A stretch of 15,407 nucleotides of DNA. Source: Ileibacterium sp. (lineage in GTDB: Bacteria; Bacillota_I; Bacilli_A; Erysipelotrichales; Erysipelotrichaceae). This document shows positions 7,028 through 13,990 of this stretch, in pieces (the stretch's first letter is position 1; every line of letters begins with the position of its first letter). The notes under the pieces are model-generated. The model was not told where the DNA came from. It made no database searches and saw nothing but the letters and a program-made list of their open reading frames with translations. The DNA is taken from contig JABUSF010000003.1 of assembly GCA_021443945.1 (NCBI GenBank), positions 83,078 through 98,484 on the forward strand. Reading direction: 5' to 3'. Made by a program: the position numbers and the translations under genes.

Positions 7028-8821
7028 ATGAAGCAAACACCTTTAAAAGCAGCTCCGGTAAAAAAAAGACGCCGCAAAGCGGGACCTCTGTGCTGGGTCA
7101 TTGCCCTTGGGGTGATTGCAGCATTCGGCTTTTTCTTATATGAACTGATCGCACTGGATATCCTTCCGCTGATGTATCTGGTGCTGATTTTGATGGGCAC
7201 CATGCTGCTGACCTTCTTTATATTGTTTTTCTGGCTGCTGAAAACCAGAAGACCCATTACCAGATGGATTTTTGGAATTCTGGCTGTTGCCATGGGCGTT
7301 GTCTATGGTGTTGGCGGATCCTATCTCGGAGATACCGCTGAGATGCTTGCCGATGTTACCAACCTGACAGATAAAATGGGAAATGTCGTTTCTGTGTATG
7401 GTCTGATCAGCAACAAGGTGGAAAAACCGAAAGATCTGGACGGTGGTGTCCTGGGCGTTGTCTCGGCACTGGATCCGGAAGGAACAGAAGGCATTGTCAA
7501 CCAGCTGAAAAGCCAGGGCGTCAAATTCACAACCAAAGAGTATGATGATCCTTATACACTGGTGTATGACTGCATCAATGGAAAAGTGGACGGAATTGCT
7601 CTTCCTGAACAGCTCCATGACGCAGTCTATGAAGCTGCAAATGATGAAAACCGCCTGAATATGCTCACGACGGTCACCAATATTGTGGATCAGTATGTAT
7701 ATTACACTGACCGCCCGGAATTGATGGACAACAAAGCGGATGCCGTGGGAAATGTAATGACCCAGCCGTTCACGGTTCTGATCTCCGGAAATGACAGTTA
7801 CGGAACGCTTGGAAATGTTTCCCGATCCGATGTCAACATGCTGGCGGTGGTCAATCCAAAAACTGCGGAGGTTTTGCTGCTCTCTCTGCCTCGTGATACT
7901 TATCTGCCCATTACATGCAAGAAGAATCCTTCTGCCTGTGAGGCTGGTCAGGGAATGGAGGACAAACTGACGCATTCAGGTCTGTATGGAGTTGCCACGA
8001 CAGAATCCAGTATTGAAGACTTCATGGACATTGACATCAACTATACCGTCCGCATCAACTTCTCCTCTTTGATCAACATTGTCGATGCAATGGGAGGAGT
8101 TACGGTTACCGTAGATAAAGATCATGAAGTGGAAACCTTCTACTCCAACGGGACAGAAGGAGTGAAGGAAGGACCGAACCTTCTGAATGGGGAGCGTGCC
8201 CTGGCTTTTGCCAGAGAACGTTATGCCTATGCAGACGGAGACAATCAGCGGGTCCGCAACCAGCAGATTTTGCTGAAGGCATTGATTCAGCAAATGATGA
8301 ATCCTGCCATGGTTGTGAAGTATCCGGCCGTGATGAAAGCTTTATCCACTGCATTTGAAACAAATATGAGCACCCGTGAGCTGAAATCTCTGCTCACGCT
8401 GGAAATCTCCAAGTTCCCAAAATGGAACATTCAGACATTTGCTCTGGATAATGAACCGGATAACCGCTACTCGCCGGCTGCCGGTGCCAATGCAGCGGTC
8501 ACGATTGCTGATCCGCAGCAGGTTTCCTATGCAAGAAGCCTGATCCAGACCGTTCTGGAAGGCGGAACTCCAAACTTATCCAGCGAAGCCCAGGAACAGG
8601 CCGCTTCACAGTCGGAAACTTCCACCTCCACTGAGTCTGAAAACGAAGACAGCAGCTACGGTGATTCCTATTCACATCAGGAATATACCGATCCAAATAC
8701 AGACGAATCCTATACAACGGATACGTATGAAGACAGATCCTCCGGCACATCGATTGAGTCCGGAACCTACTCCAGACCTTCTGAGTCTGAAGAAGAGGAA
8801 GACAGCACTGTCTGGTATTAG
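7028..8821 (+). CDS. LytR-CpsA-Psr (LCP) family wall-polymer ligase with extra extracellular domain
   Basis: A 597-residue membrane enzyme. LCP proteins transfer undecaprenyl-pyrophosphate-linked glycopolymers (teichoic acids, capsule, wall polysaccharide) onto peptidoglycan outside the cell. Order: basic N-terminus, three hydrophobic segments (about 20-42, 47-70, 77-100), an insert of about 120-235 resembling a periplasmic-binding-protein type fold (DLDGGVLGVVSALDPEGT, INGKVDGIALPE), the LCP domain (about 250-480), and a Ser/Glu/Tyr-rich tail of about 80 residues. LCP catalytic landmarks are complete: RSD (266-268), PRDTY (Arg289, Asp290), ARERYAYADGDNQRVRNQQ (395-413; Arg396, Arg408, Arg410). 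A Cys297/Cys304 pair lies next to the PRDTY loop. Start: ATG 7028 with AAAGGA 9 bases upstream, preferred over TTG 7010. Standing just before the glycan operon suggests it attaches that polymer; this is inference. Confidence 0.93.
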   Translation: MKQTPLKAAPVKKRRRKAGPLCWVIALGVIAAFGFFLYELIALDILPLMYLVLILMGTMLLTFFILFFWLLKTRRPITRWIFGILAVAMGVVYGVGGSYLGDTAEMLADVTNLTDKMGNVVSVYGLISNKVEKPKDLDGGVLGVVSALDPEGTEGIVNQLKSQGVKFTTKEYDDPYTLVYDCINGKVDGIALPEQLHDAVYEAANDENRLNMLTTVTNIVDQYVYYTDRPELMDNKADAVGNVMTQPFTVLISGNDSYGTLGNVSRSDVNMLAVVNPKTAEVLLLSLPRDTYLPITCKKNPSACEAGQGMEDKLTHSGLYGVATTESSIEDFMDIDINYTVRINFSSLINIVDAMGGVTVTVDKDHEVETFYSNGTEGVKEGPNLLNGERALAFARERYAYADGDNQRVRNQQILLKALIQQMMNPAMVVKYPAVMKALSTAFETNMSTRELKSLLTLEISKFPKWNIQTFALDNEPDNRYSPAAGANAAVTIADPQQVSYARSLIQTVLEGGTPNLSSEAQEQAASQSETSTSTESENEDSSYGDSYSHQEYTDPNTDESYTTDTYEDRSSGTSIESGTYSRPSESEEEEDSTVWY

Positions 8822-8838
8822 AATCCACATTGAAAATC

Positions 8839-8865
8839 AACCGGACCATGAAGGCCCGGTTTTTT
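8839..8865 (+). terminator. Rho-independent terminator of the LCP gene
   Basis: AACCGGACC (8839-8847) pairs with GGCCCGGTT (8853-8861) with one mismatch and a 5-base loop, followed by a run of six T (8860-8865). Confidence 0.85.
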
Positions 8866-8879
8866 CATACAGGCAGGTT

Positions 8880-8907
8880 TTGAAATTGGATTTCGAATCC
8901 TTATAAT
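8880..8907 (+). promoter_or_regulatory. Promoter of the surface-glycan operon
   Basis: TTGAAA (8880-8885), 16-base spacer, perfect TATAAT (8902-8907). The predicted start of transcription is about 8913-8916, almost at the ATG of the first gene (8916), so the mRNA would be leaderless or nearly so. It is the only strong promoter seen for the genes from 8916 to the right edge. Confidence 0.7.
8888..8900. promoter_or_regulatory. Inverted repeat inside the glycan operon promoter
   Basis: GGATT-TCG-AATCC, a perfect 5-base inverted repeat filling most of the spacer between -35 and -10. It could be an operator; no regulator gene is next to it, so this is only a candidate. Confidence 0.3.
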
Positions 8908-8915
8908 GGTTTAGT

Positions 8916-9323
8916 ATGAATCAGAAAGCCGTTCGCTCAAAACTCATCTATTTTGCCTGGCTTCTTGCCTTTATTGGAATCTGCCTGTTCGCCGGAGTCA
9001 TTTTGTACATCCAGACAGCGCAGATCTCTTTGACATCCAGCCTGCAGATTACCCTGGAAGGGCGGGATGGAAATGCTCAGATTACAGAAATCAAGAATCC
9101 GGATGTAAATGATCCGGAAAATTCCGGATTCTACGCCTCGGTGGTTTACCAGGCGTATCCTGCCAGCCACTTGTCCAATGGCCAGCAGGTGACCATCACA
9201 GCGCACTCCGAAGTGGAACTCAGCCGCCGGTTCCGGATTGCTGCCAGCAGCAAGTCGGTCCAGGTGACCATTGAGGGTTTGAATGGAGAAGACAAGACAA
9301 CTGTGATGAATATTGGACAGTAA
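8916..9323 (+). CDS. Small membrane-anchored beta-domain protein, first gene of the glycan operon
   Basis: A 135-residue protein with a basic N-terminus, one hydrophobic anchor (about residues 11-31) and an extracellular part of about 100 residues with strong beta-strand character. The pattern ITLEGRDGNAQI, then HLSNGQQVTITAHSE resembles the single beta domains (G-x-DG-x-x, LSNGDxV) seen in TcaA/zinc-ribbon type membrane proteins of Bacillota, where they often occur as repeats. I cannot name the family with confidence and function is unknown. The ATG has no ribosome binding site and lies at the predicted transcript start. The stop is 12 bases before the glycosyltransferase ATG, so it is clearly in the same operon. 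An accessory role in glycan synthesis or export is inferred only from position. Confidence 0.8.
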   Translation: MNQKAVRSKLIYFAWLLAFIGICLFAGVILYIQTAQISLTSSLQITLEGRDGNAQITEIKNPDVNDPENSGFYASVVYQAYPASHLSNGQQVTITAHSEVELSRRFRIAASSKSVQVTIEGLNGEDKTTVMNIGQ

Positions 9324-9335
9324 TGGATTGGATTT

Positions 9336-10466
9336 ATGACAAAAACCGCAATCCTCTGCATCAGCGACCCTTATTTAAAAAGGGGCCAGCTGCTCAGAGA
9401 CTACTATAAAAAAAGAGGAGATGAAGTTCTCATCCTCACGCCGGACTATTCCCACCGCCATAAGTGCCGAATGGAAAAGCCTGATCAGGATGTAGAGCTC
9501 ATCCACCATATTCCCTATCAGAAAAATCTTTCATGGCAGAGAATTTACGGCCATTTCGATTTTTCCAAGGGATGCTGGAAAAGGCTCCAGGAGTGGAAAC
9601 CGGACCGGATTCACTGCCTGGTTCCTGCCAATTCTTTGGCTTATTTTATGGCCCGCTACAAACAGGATCATCCGGATACAGAACTGTATCTGGATATCAA
9701 TGATTTGTGGCCGGAATCGCTGCCCCTTGGTTTTCTTCAGAAAATGCCCGGCATGAATATCTGGCGCCGTCTGAGAAACAACGCCCTTGAAAGCGCCGAT
9801 CAGGTCTTTGTGGAATGTGATCTTTTTAAAGATGTTCTTCAAAAGCAGACATCTGTCAGCCTGAAGCCTTTATACTGGGCAAGACAGGAGCCGGTACTGG
9901 ATTCTCATCCCGTCTGGGATGAAGATCACATTCATCTGGCGTATCTTGGCAGCATCAACAACATTATTGACCTGGACGCCATTGAGCTTTTCTTCCAGAA
10001 AATGAATCAAATCAAACCCTGCATTCTGCACATCGTGGGAGATGGGGAGAAGAAGGAAGAAATGATGGAGCGGGTCTTTAAATCCGGCGCTTCCATCATC
10101 GATCACGGCATCGTGTTTGATCCGGCCGCTAAACAGAAAATCTTTGATCAGTGCCGTTTTGGCATCAATATGATGAAGGAAAGCGTTTTGGCCGGTCTGC
10201 CCATGAAAAGTCTGGATTATCTGGCAGCCGGACTTCCTTTGCTGAATACCGCAAAAGGAGATCTGCTGGAGATCTGCCGGAAAGATCAGGCCGGAATTGA
10301 TCTGGACAGGGACAATATGGACGAAGGAGCGGCAAGAATTGCAGCTCAAACCTGTCAGGAGAATGAGCAGATGCGCAAAAACGCCCGTCAGGTCTTTATA
10401 AATAAATTCACACTGGAATCGTTTGAAAGAAGTCTGGATGAGACCATCGGTTCCAGTTCCAAATAG
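9336..10466 (+). CDS. GT4-type glycosyltransferase
   Basis: A 376-residue GT-B fold glycosyltransferase that should add a sugar from a nucleotide-sugar donor to a lipid-linked glycan on the cytoplasmic side. Landmarks: an N-terminal Rossmann start (TAILCISDPYLKRG), DINDLWPES (120-128, typical of WbuB-like GT4 enzymes), YLGSIN at 203 opening the donor domain, HIVGDGE (232-238), and the donor-binding stretch KESVLAGLPMKSLDYLAAGLP (281-301). In that stretch the second acidic residue of the family's E-x7-E-type motif appears as Asp294. No membrane segment. ATG 9336 has only a weak GGATTGG-like site; translation may rely on coupling with the preceding gene 12 bases upstream. An alternative ATG at 9323 is out of frame. 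Donor and acceptor sugars cannot be told from sequence. Confidence 0.88.
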   Translation: MTKTAILCISDPYLKRGQLLRDYYKKRGDEVLILTPDYSHRHKCRMEKPDQDVELIHHIPYQKNLSWQRIYGHFDFSKGCWKRLQEWKPDRIHCLVPANSLAYFMARYKQDHPDTELYLDINDLWPESLPLGFLQKMPGMNIWRRLRNNALESADQVFVECDLFKDVLQKQTSVSLKPLYWARQEPVLDSHPVWDEDHIHLAYLGSINNIIDLDAIELFFQKMNQIKPCILHIVGDGEKKEEMMERVFKSGASIIDHGIVFDPAAKQKIFDQCRFGINMMKESVLAGLPMKSLDYLAAGLPLLNTAKGDLLEICRKDQAGIDLDRDNMDEGAARIAAQTCQENEQMRKNARQVFINKFTLESFERSLDETIGSSSK

Positions 10467-10478
10467 AAAGAGGCATCC

Positions 10479-11627
10479 ATGGTTTCATTTAACATACCGG
10501 TTTCCACAGGAAAAGAACTGGACTATCTGGCCCAGGTCATTGAAAGCCGCAAGCTCTGCGGTGATGGTCCTTTGACAAAAGAATGCTCGAAATGGATGGA
10601 GGAAAAATTCGGAGCGGATAAAGTTCTGCTGACCACATCCGGAACATCCGCTTTGGACATGGCTTTTCTGCTTTGCGACCTAACGCCGGAAGATGAAGTG
10701 ATTCTGCCGAGCTTTACTTTTTCCTCAACCGCCACCGCCCCTCTGCTGGCCAATGCCCAGCTGGTGTTCACCGATATTGACCCCAAGACCATGAACATCG
10801 ATCCGGATCGGATTGAACAGGCCATTACCGACAAAACCAAAGTCATCCTGGTCATGCACTATGCAGGAGTTGCCTGCGATATGGACCGGATTATGGAAAT
10901 TGCCAGAAAGCATAATCTGATCGTGGTGGAAGATGCAGCCCAGGGGGTTATGTCTTCCTATAAAGGAAAAGCTTTGGGAACCATTGGGGATTTTGGCTGC
11001 TACTCCTTCCATGAAACGAAAAACTACTCCATGGGAGAAGGAGGCGCCATCCTGATCAACAACCCGGACTACTTCGAACGGGCTGAAATTCTTCGGGAAA
11101 AAGGCACGGACCGTTCCAAGTTTAACCGGGGACAGGTGGATAAATACACCTGGATCGACAAAGGCGATTCTTACCTGCCAAGTGAACTGAACGCCGCTTA
11201 TCTGTATCCTCAGCTGCTCATGGCAGATGAAATCAACAATGACCGTCTGGACAGCTGGAAGTATTACTATGAAAAACTCAAGCCTCTGGCCGAGGCCGGG
11301 CTGATTGAACTGGGCGCCATTCCCGAAGGAGCTGTTCATAATGCCCACATGTTCTATATCAAAGCCAAAGACATCGAAGAGCGCACAGAGCTGATCTCCT
11401 ATGCCAAGAATCATCCGGAACACCCCGCTCAGATGGTCTTTCACTACATTCCTCTCCACTCTGCCCCAGCCGGTCTGAAATACGGACGGTTTGACGGCCA
11501 GGATGTATACACAACCAAAGAAAGCGAACGTCTGGTCCGCCTGCCCATGTATTATGGATTAAGCAGGGAAGAGCAGGATCAGGTCATTGCCAATATCATG
11601 GAGTTTTACGGGTGGAAACAGAATTAA
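10479..11627 (+). CDS. wecE: dTDP-4-amino-4,6-dideoxygalactose transaminase (WecE/RffA type)
   Basis: A 382-residue PLP-dependent DegT/DnrJ/EryC1/StrS-family aminotransferase. Shared landmarks: SGTSALDMA, PSFTFSSTA, VVEDAAQG with the PLP-contacting Asp, and SFHETKNYSMGEGGA with Lys181 as the Schiff-base lysine. Diagnostic for WecE/RffA is the segment EKGTDRSKFNRGQVDKYTW followed by KGDSYLPSELNAAYL, nearly the same as in the enterobacterial enzyme. That enzyme converts dTDP-4-keto-6-deoxyglucose to dTDP-4-amino-4,6-dideoxygalactose (dTDP-Fuc4N) with glutamate as amino donor. AAAGAGG lies 5 bases before ATG 10479. The 3' end overlaps the flippase gene by 16 bases. Gene order implies that the exported glycan contains an amino-dideoxy sugar; the dTDP-glucose genes (rmlA/rmlB type) and an N-acetyltransferase (wecD type) are not in the window. 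Confidence 0.92.
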   Translation: MVSFNIPVSTGKELDYLAQVIESRKLCGDGPLTKECSKWMEEKFGADKVLLTTSGTSALDMAFLLCDLTPEDEVILPSFTFSSTATAPLLANAQLVFTDIDPKTMNIDPDRIEQAITDKTKVILVMHYAGVACDMDRIMEIARKHNLIVVEDAAQGVMSSYKGKALGTIGDFGCYSFHETKNYSMGEGGAILINNPDYFERAEILREKGTDRSKFNRGQVDKYTWIDKGDSYLPSELNAAYLYPQLLMADEINNDRLDSWKYYYEKLKPLAEAGLIELGAIPEGAVHNAHMFYIKAKDIEERTELISYAKNHPEHPAQMVFHYIPLHSAPAGLKYGRFDGQDVYTTKESERLVRLPMYYGLSREEQDQVIANIMEFYGWKQN

Positions 11628-12847
11628 GCGCCAAAGAGCTGGCACAGAATACCGCCTGGAACACCTTTGGCACCTTCTTCTATTTTTTGTGCCAGTGGCT
11701 GCTGACCGTTGCGGTGGTCCGGCTTTCGGGATATAAAGATGCAGGCATCTTTTCCATTGTATTGTCTGTCACCAATGTGTTTTACTGCATATCCATGTAT
11801 GGAATCCGGAATTTTCAGGTCACGGACATTGATGAGCAGTATTCCGACCGGGATTATCTTCAGGCAAGGCACTACAGTACCCTGGCGGCTCTGATCCTGT
11901 TTGGGGCAAGCCTGTTCTTTTTGAATCTGGAGCCCTATACACTGGCCTGCTGCTGGATTTATTTGATCTATAAATTTGAAGAGAGCTATACAGATGTGAT
12001 TTTTGGAATGTTCCAGAAATACAATCATTACAAATCCATCGCTGTTTCCTATGTATGGAAAGGCGTCCTCTCTCTGGCAACTTTCTGCCTGTTTCTGGTG
12101 CTGTGCAAATCTTTGTTCTGGGCCCTTTTCGCCAATGTGATTTTCATGGCCGCTGTCATTTTGTTTTACGACAGACGCTGGATGCCTAAAATGAAAAGGG
12201 AAGCCTTTAAAGGCTGGCCTTTGTTTGTGTCCTGCTTTCCGCTGATGCTGTACTCGATGCTGGTGCCCTATTTGAACTTTGTCACCCGCTATGCCATTGA
12301 GCGCTCTTTTGGACAGGAGCAGCTGGGCTATTATTCTTCCATCACCATGGTGCTTTCCGTCTTAATGGTGATGATGAATTCCGTCTTTGTCACCATTATC
12401 CCCAAGATTGCTGCAGACTATGAAAACAGAAACTTCAAAGCCATTGTCAAACTGCTGCTGGCAGCCATGGCAGGATTTGTCCTGATGGATCTTGCCGGGC
12501 AGGCAGGAGGAATGCTGCTGGGAGATTTCTGCTTCGGTCTGGTGTTTGGGGATGAAATACTGCCCTATATGTATTTATTGCCGGGCACCATTCACTGTGC
12601 TGTCATTTTGACAGCGGTAACCTTTGCATCTTCCGTACTCACCAGCCTGCGCAAAACCGGGCAGGTTTTGATCGGAAATGCCGTCAGCCCTGTGTTATGC
12701 ACCCTGATGCTGCCGGATCTGATCCGGTCCATGCAGATGGAAGGGGCTTTAAATTCCATGACTCTTTCACTGGCCGTCTCTTTTGCAGTGCTGGCAGTGA
12801 TGCTGGCATGGGATCTGTTCGCATCATTTAAAAAGAAAAACGGCTGA
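11612..12847 (+). CDS. Wzx-type polysaccharide flippase (MOP superfamily)
   Basis: A 411-residue polytopic membrane protein with about 12 hydrophobic segments, of the polysaccharide biosynthesis/flippase type. The N-terminal ELAQNTAWNTFGTFFYFLCQWLLTV pattern (split here as residues 9-33), the VVRLSGYKDAGIFSIVLS segment and the middle FVTRYAIERSFGQEQLGYYSS stretch are typical. Such proteins flip undecaprenyl-PP-linked oligosaccharides to the outer leaflet. Start is GTG 11612 inside the aminotransferase gene, with GGAG at 11600-11603 eight bases upstream; the 16-base overlap points to translational coupling. No Wzy-type polymerase is visible in the window. Its coexistence with an ABC exporter in the same operon is unusual and is discussed separately. 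Confidence 0.88.
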   Translation: METELSAKELAQNTAWNTFGTFFYFLCQWLLTVAVVRLSGYKDAGIFSIVLSVTNVFYCISMYGIRNFQVTDIDEQYSDRDYLQARHYSTLAALILFGASLFFLNLEPYTLACCWIYLIYKFEESYTDVIFGMFQKYNHYKSIAVSYVWKGVLSLATFCLFLVLCKSLFWALFANVIFMAAVILFYDRRWMPKMKREAFKGWPLFVSCFPLMLYSMLVPYLNFVTRYAIERSFGQEQLGYYSSITMVLSVLMVMMNSVFVTIIPKIAADYENRNFKAIVKLLLAAMAGFVLMDLAGQAGGMLLGDFCFGLVFGDEILPYMYLLPGTIHCAVILTAVTFASSVLTSLRKTGQVLIGNAVSPVLCTLMLPDLIRSMQMEGALNSMTLSLAVSFAVLAVMLAWDLFASFKKKNG

Positions 12848-12865
12848 ATCGAAAGGAGGACTTTG

Positions 12866-13990
12866 ATGCTGGAAGAAAATGCTATTGAAATACGCGGAAT
12901 GTCAAAATCCTTTAAGGTTCATAAAGACAAACCCAAAACTCTCAAGGAAATGATCACCCGCCGCCGGGGAGAAGCGGTGGAAAACGAGGTTTTGAAAAAT
13001 ATATCTCTGGACATTAAAAAAGGAGAAACTGTGGTGCTGATCGGAACCAATGGTGCCGGAAAATCCACTCTTCTCAAATTAATGACCAAAATTCTGTATC
13101 CCACCAGCGGAACTGTCACCACCGATGGAAAGCTGACCAGTCTTCTGGAATTGGGAGCCGGATTCCATCCTGACTTTACCGGCCGGGAAAACATCTACTT
13201 CAATGCGGCTGTGTTTGGCATGACCCGAAAGGAAATCGAATCCAGAATTGATCAGATTATTGAATTCTCCGAACTGGGCTCCTTTATCGATGAGCCGGTT
13301 CGTACCTATTCTTCCGGAATGTATATGCGTCTGGCTTTTTCCATTGCCATCAATGTGGATGCCGATATTCTGCTCATTGATGAAATTCTGGCGGTCGGCG
13401 ACCAGCATTTCCAGAACAAGTGCTTTGAAAAGCTGGAAGAATTGAGAGACTCCAACACCACCGTGGTCATCGTGTCTCACTCTCTGGAAAGCGTAAAACA
13501 TCTGTGCACCCGGGCAGTATGGCTGTACAAAGGCCATCTGCAGCTGGATGGAGCACCCGCGTATGTGATTTCGGAATATCTGAAGCAAAGCGCCATCGAC
13601 AACAAGGAAAAAGCCAAAGAGCTGCACAGCTCCGGCACGATGAAAACGTCCGGTCAGATCTTTTCCGACCATCCAAGATCTTTTTCCGATCTGTCGAAAA
13701 AGAAAACTCTGGAATGCAGAGGATGGAGCGTTTGCAATGGGGAAGATTCCGTGGTGGAAATTTGGCTGGACGGAAAGAAACTGGACAAACCTTTTTCCAT
13801 TCCGCGGGAGGATGTATTCGAAATTTACAAGGAAGAATATGCCGGCATGATTGAGCCGGAAACCATCGGATGGGGACTGGATGTGGATCTTTCCAACCTG
13901 GAAGAAGGAGAGCATGTGCTGGAAACCGTTCTGCGCTGTGACGATCAGACCGTAGACCGAAAGAAAGTAAGGATTAATGTCCATGATTAA
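12866..13990 (+). CDS. Polysaccharide/teichoic acid ABC exporter ATPase with C-terminal beta domain
   Basis: A 374-residue ATPase of the TagH/Wzt/RfbE group that powers export of lipid-linked glycans. Landmarks: Walker A GTNGAGKST (60-68), the subfamily's YSSGM signature (148-152) in place of LSGGQ, Walker B ILLIDE (168-173) and His205 of the H-loop. The family's ELGAGFHPDFTGRENIY segment (95-111) is present. After the nucleotide-binding domain (to about 240) and a charged linker, residues about 270-374 form a predicted beta-sandwich (GWSVCNG, VEIWLDGK, REDVFEIY, IGWGLDVDL, LEEGEHVLETVL), reminiscent of C-terminal glycan-recognition modules of Wzt but of another type. Start ATG 12866 has AAAGGAGGA 5-6 bases upstream, better than TTG 12863. 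It overlaps the permease gene and must partner with it. Confidence 0.92.
   Translation: MLEENAIEIRGMSKSFKVHKDKPKTLKEMITRRRGEAVENEVLKNISLDIKKGETVVLIGTNGAGKSTLLKLMTKILYPTSGTVTTDGKLTSLLELGAGFHPDFTGRENIYFNAAVFGMTRKEIESRIDQIIEFSELGSFIDEPVRTYSSGMYMRLAFSIAINVDADILLIDEILAVGDQHFQNKCFEKLEELRDSNTTVVIVSHSLESVKHLCTRAVWLYKGHLQLDGAPAYVISEYLKQSAIDNKEKAKELHSSGTMKTSGQIFSDHPRSFSDLSKKKTLECRGWSVCNGEDSVVEIWLDGKKLDKPFSIPREDVFEIYKEEYAGMIEPETIGWGLDVDLSNLEEGEHVLETVLRCDDQTVDRKKVRINVHD

Noticed and set aside
8578..8821. Repetitive Ser/Glu/Tyr-rich tail of the LCP protein as a possible repeat-bearing separate domain
   Set aside because: It is low-complexity with no regular repeat unit; such tails are common in surface LCP proteins.
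9323..9409. Short ORF of 28 codons starting with an ATG that overlaps the stop of the small membrane protein gene (TAATG)
   Set aside because: It is out of frame with and overlaps the glycosyltransferase start; no ribosome binding site of its own and no sign of conservation can be judged.
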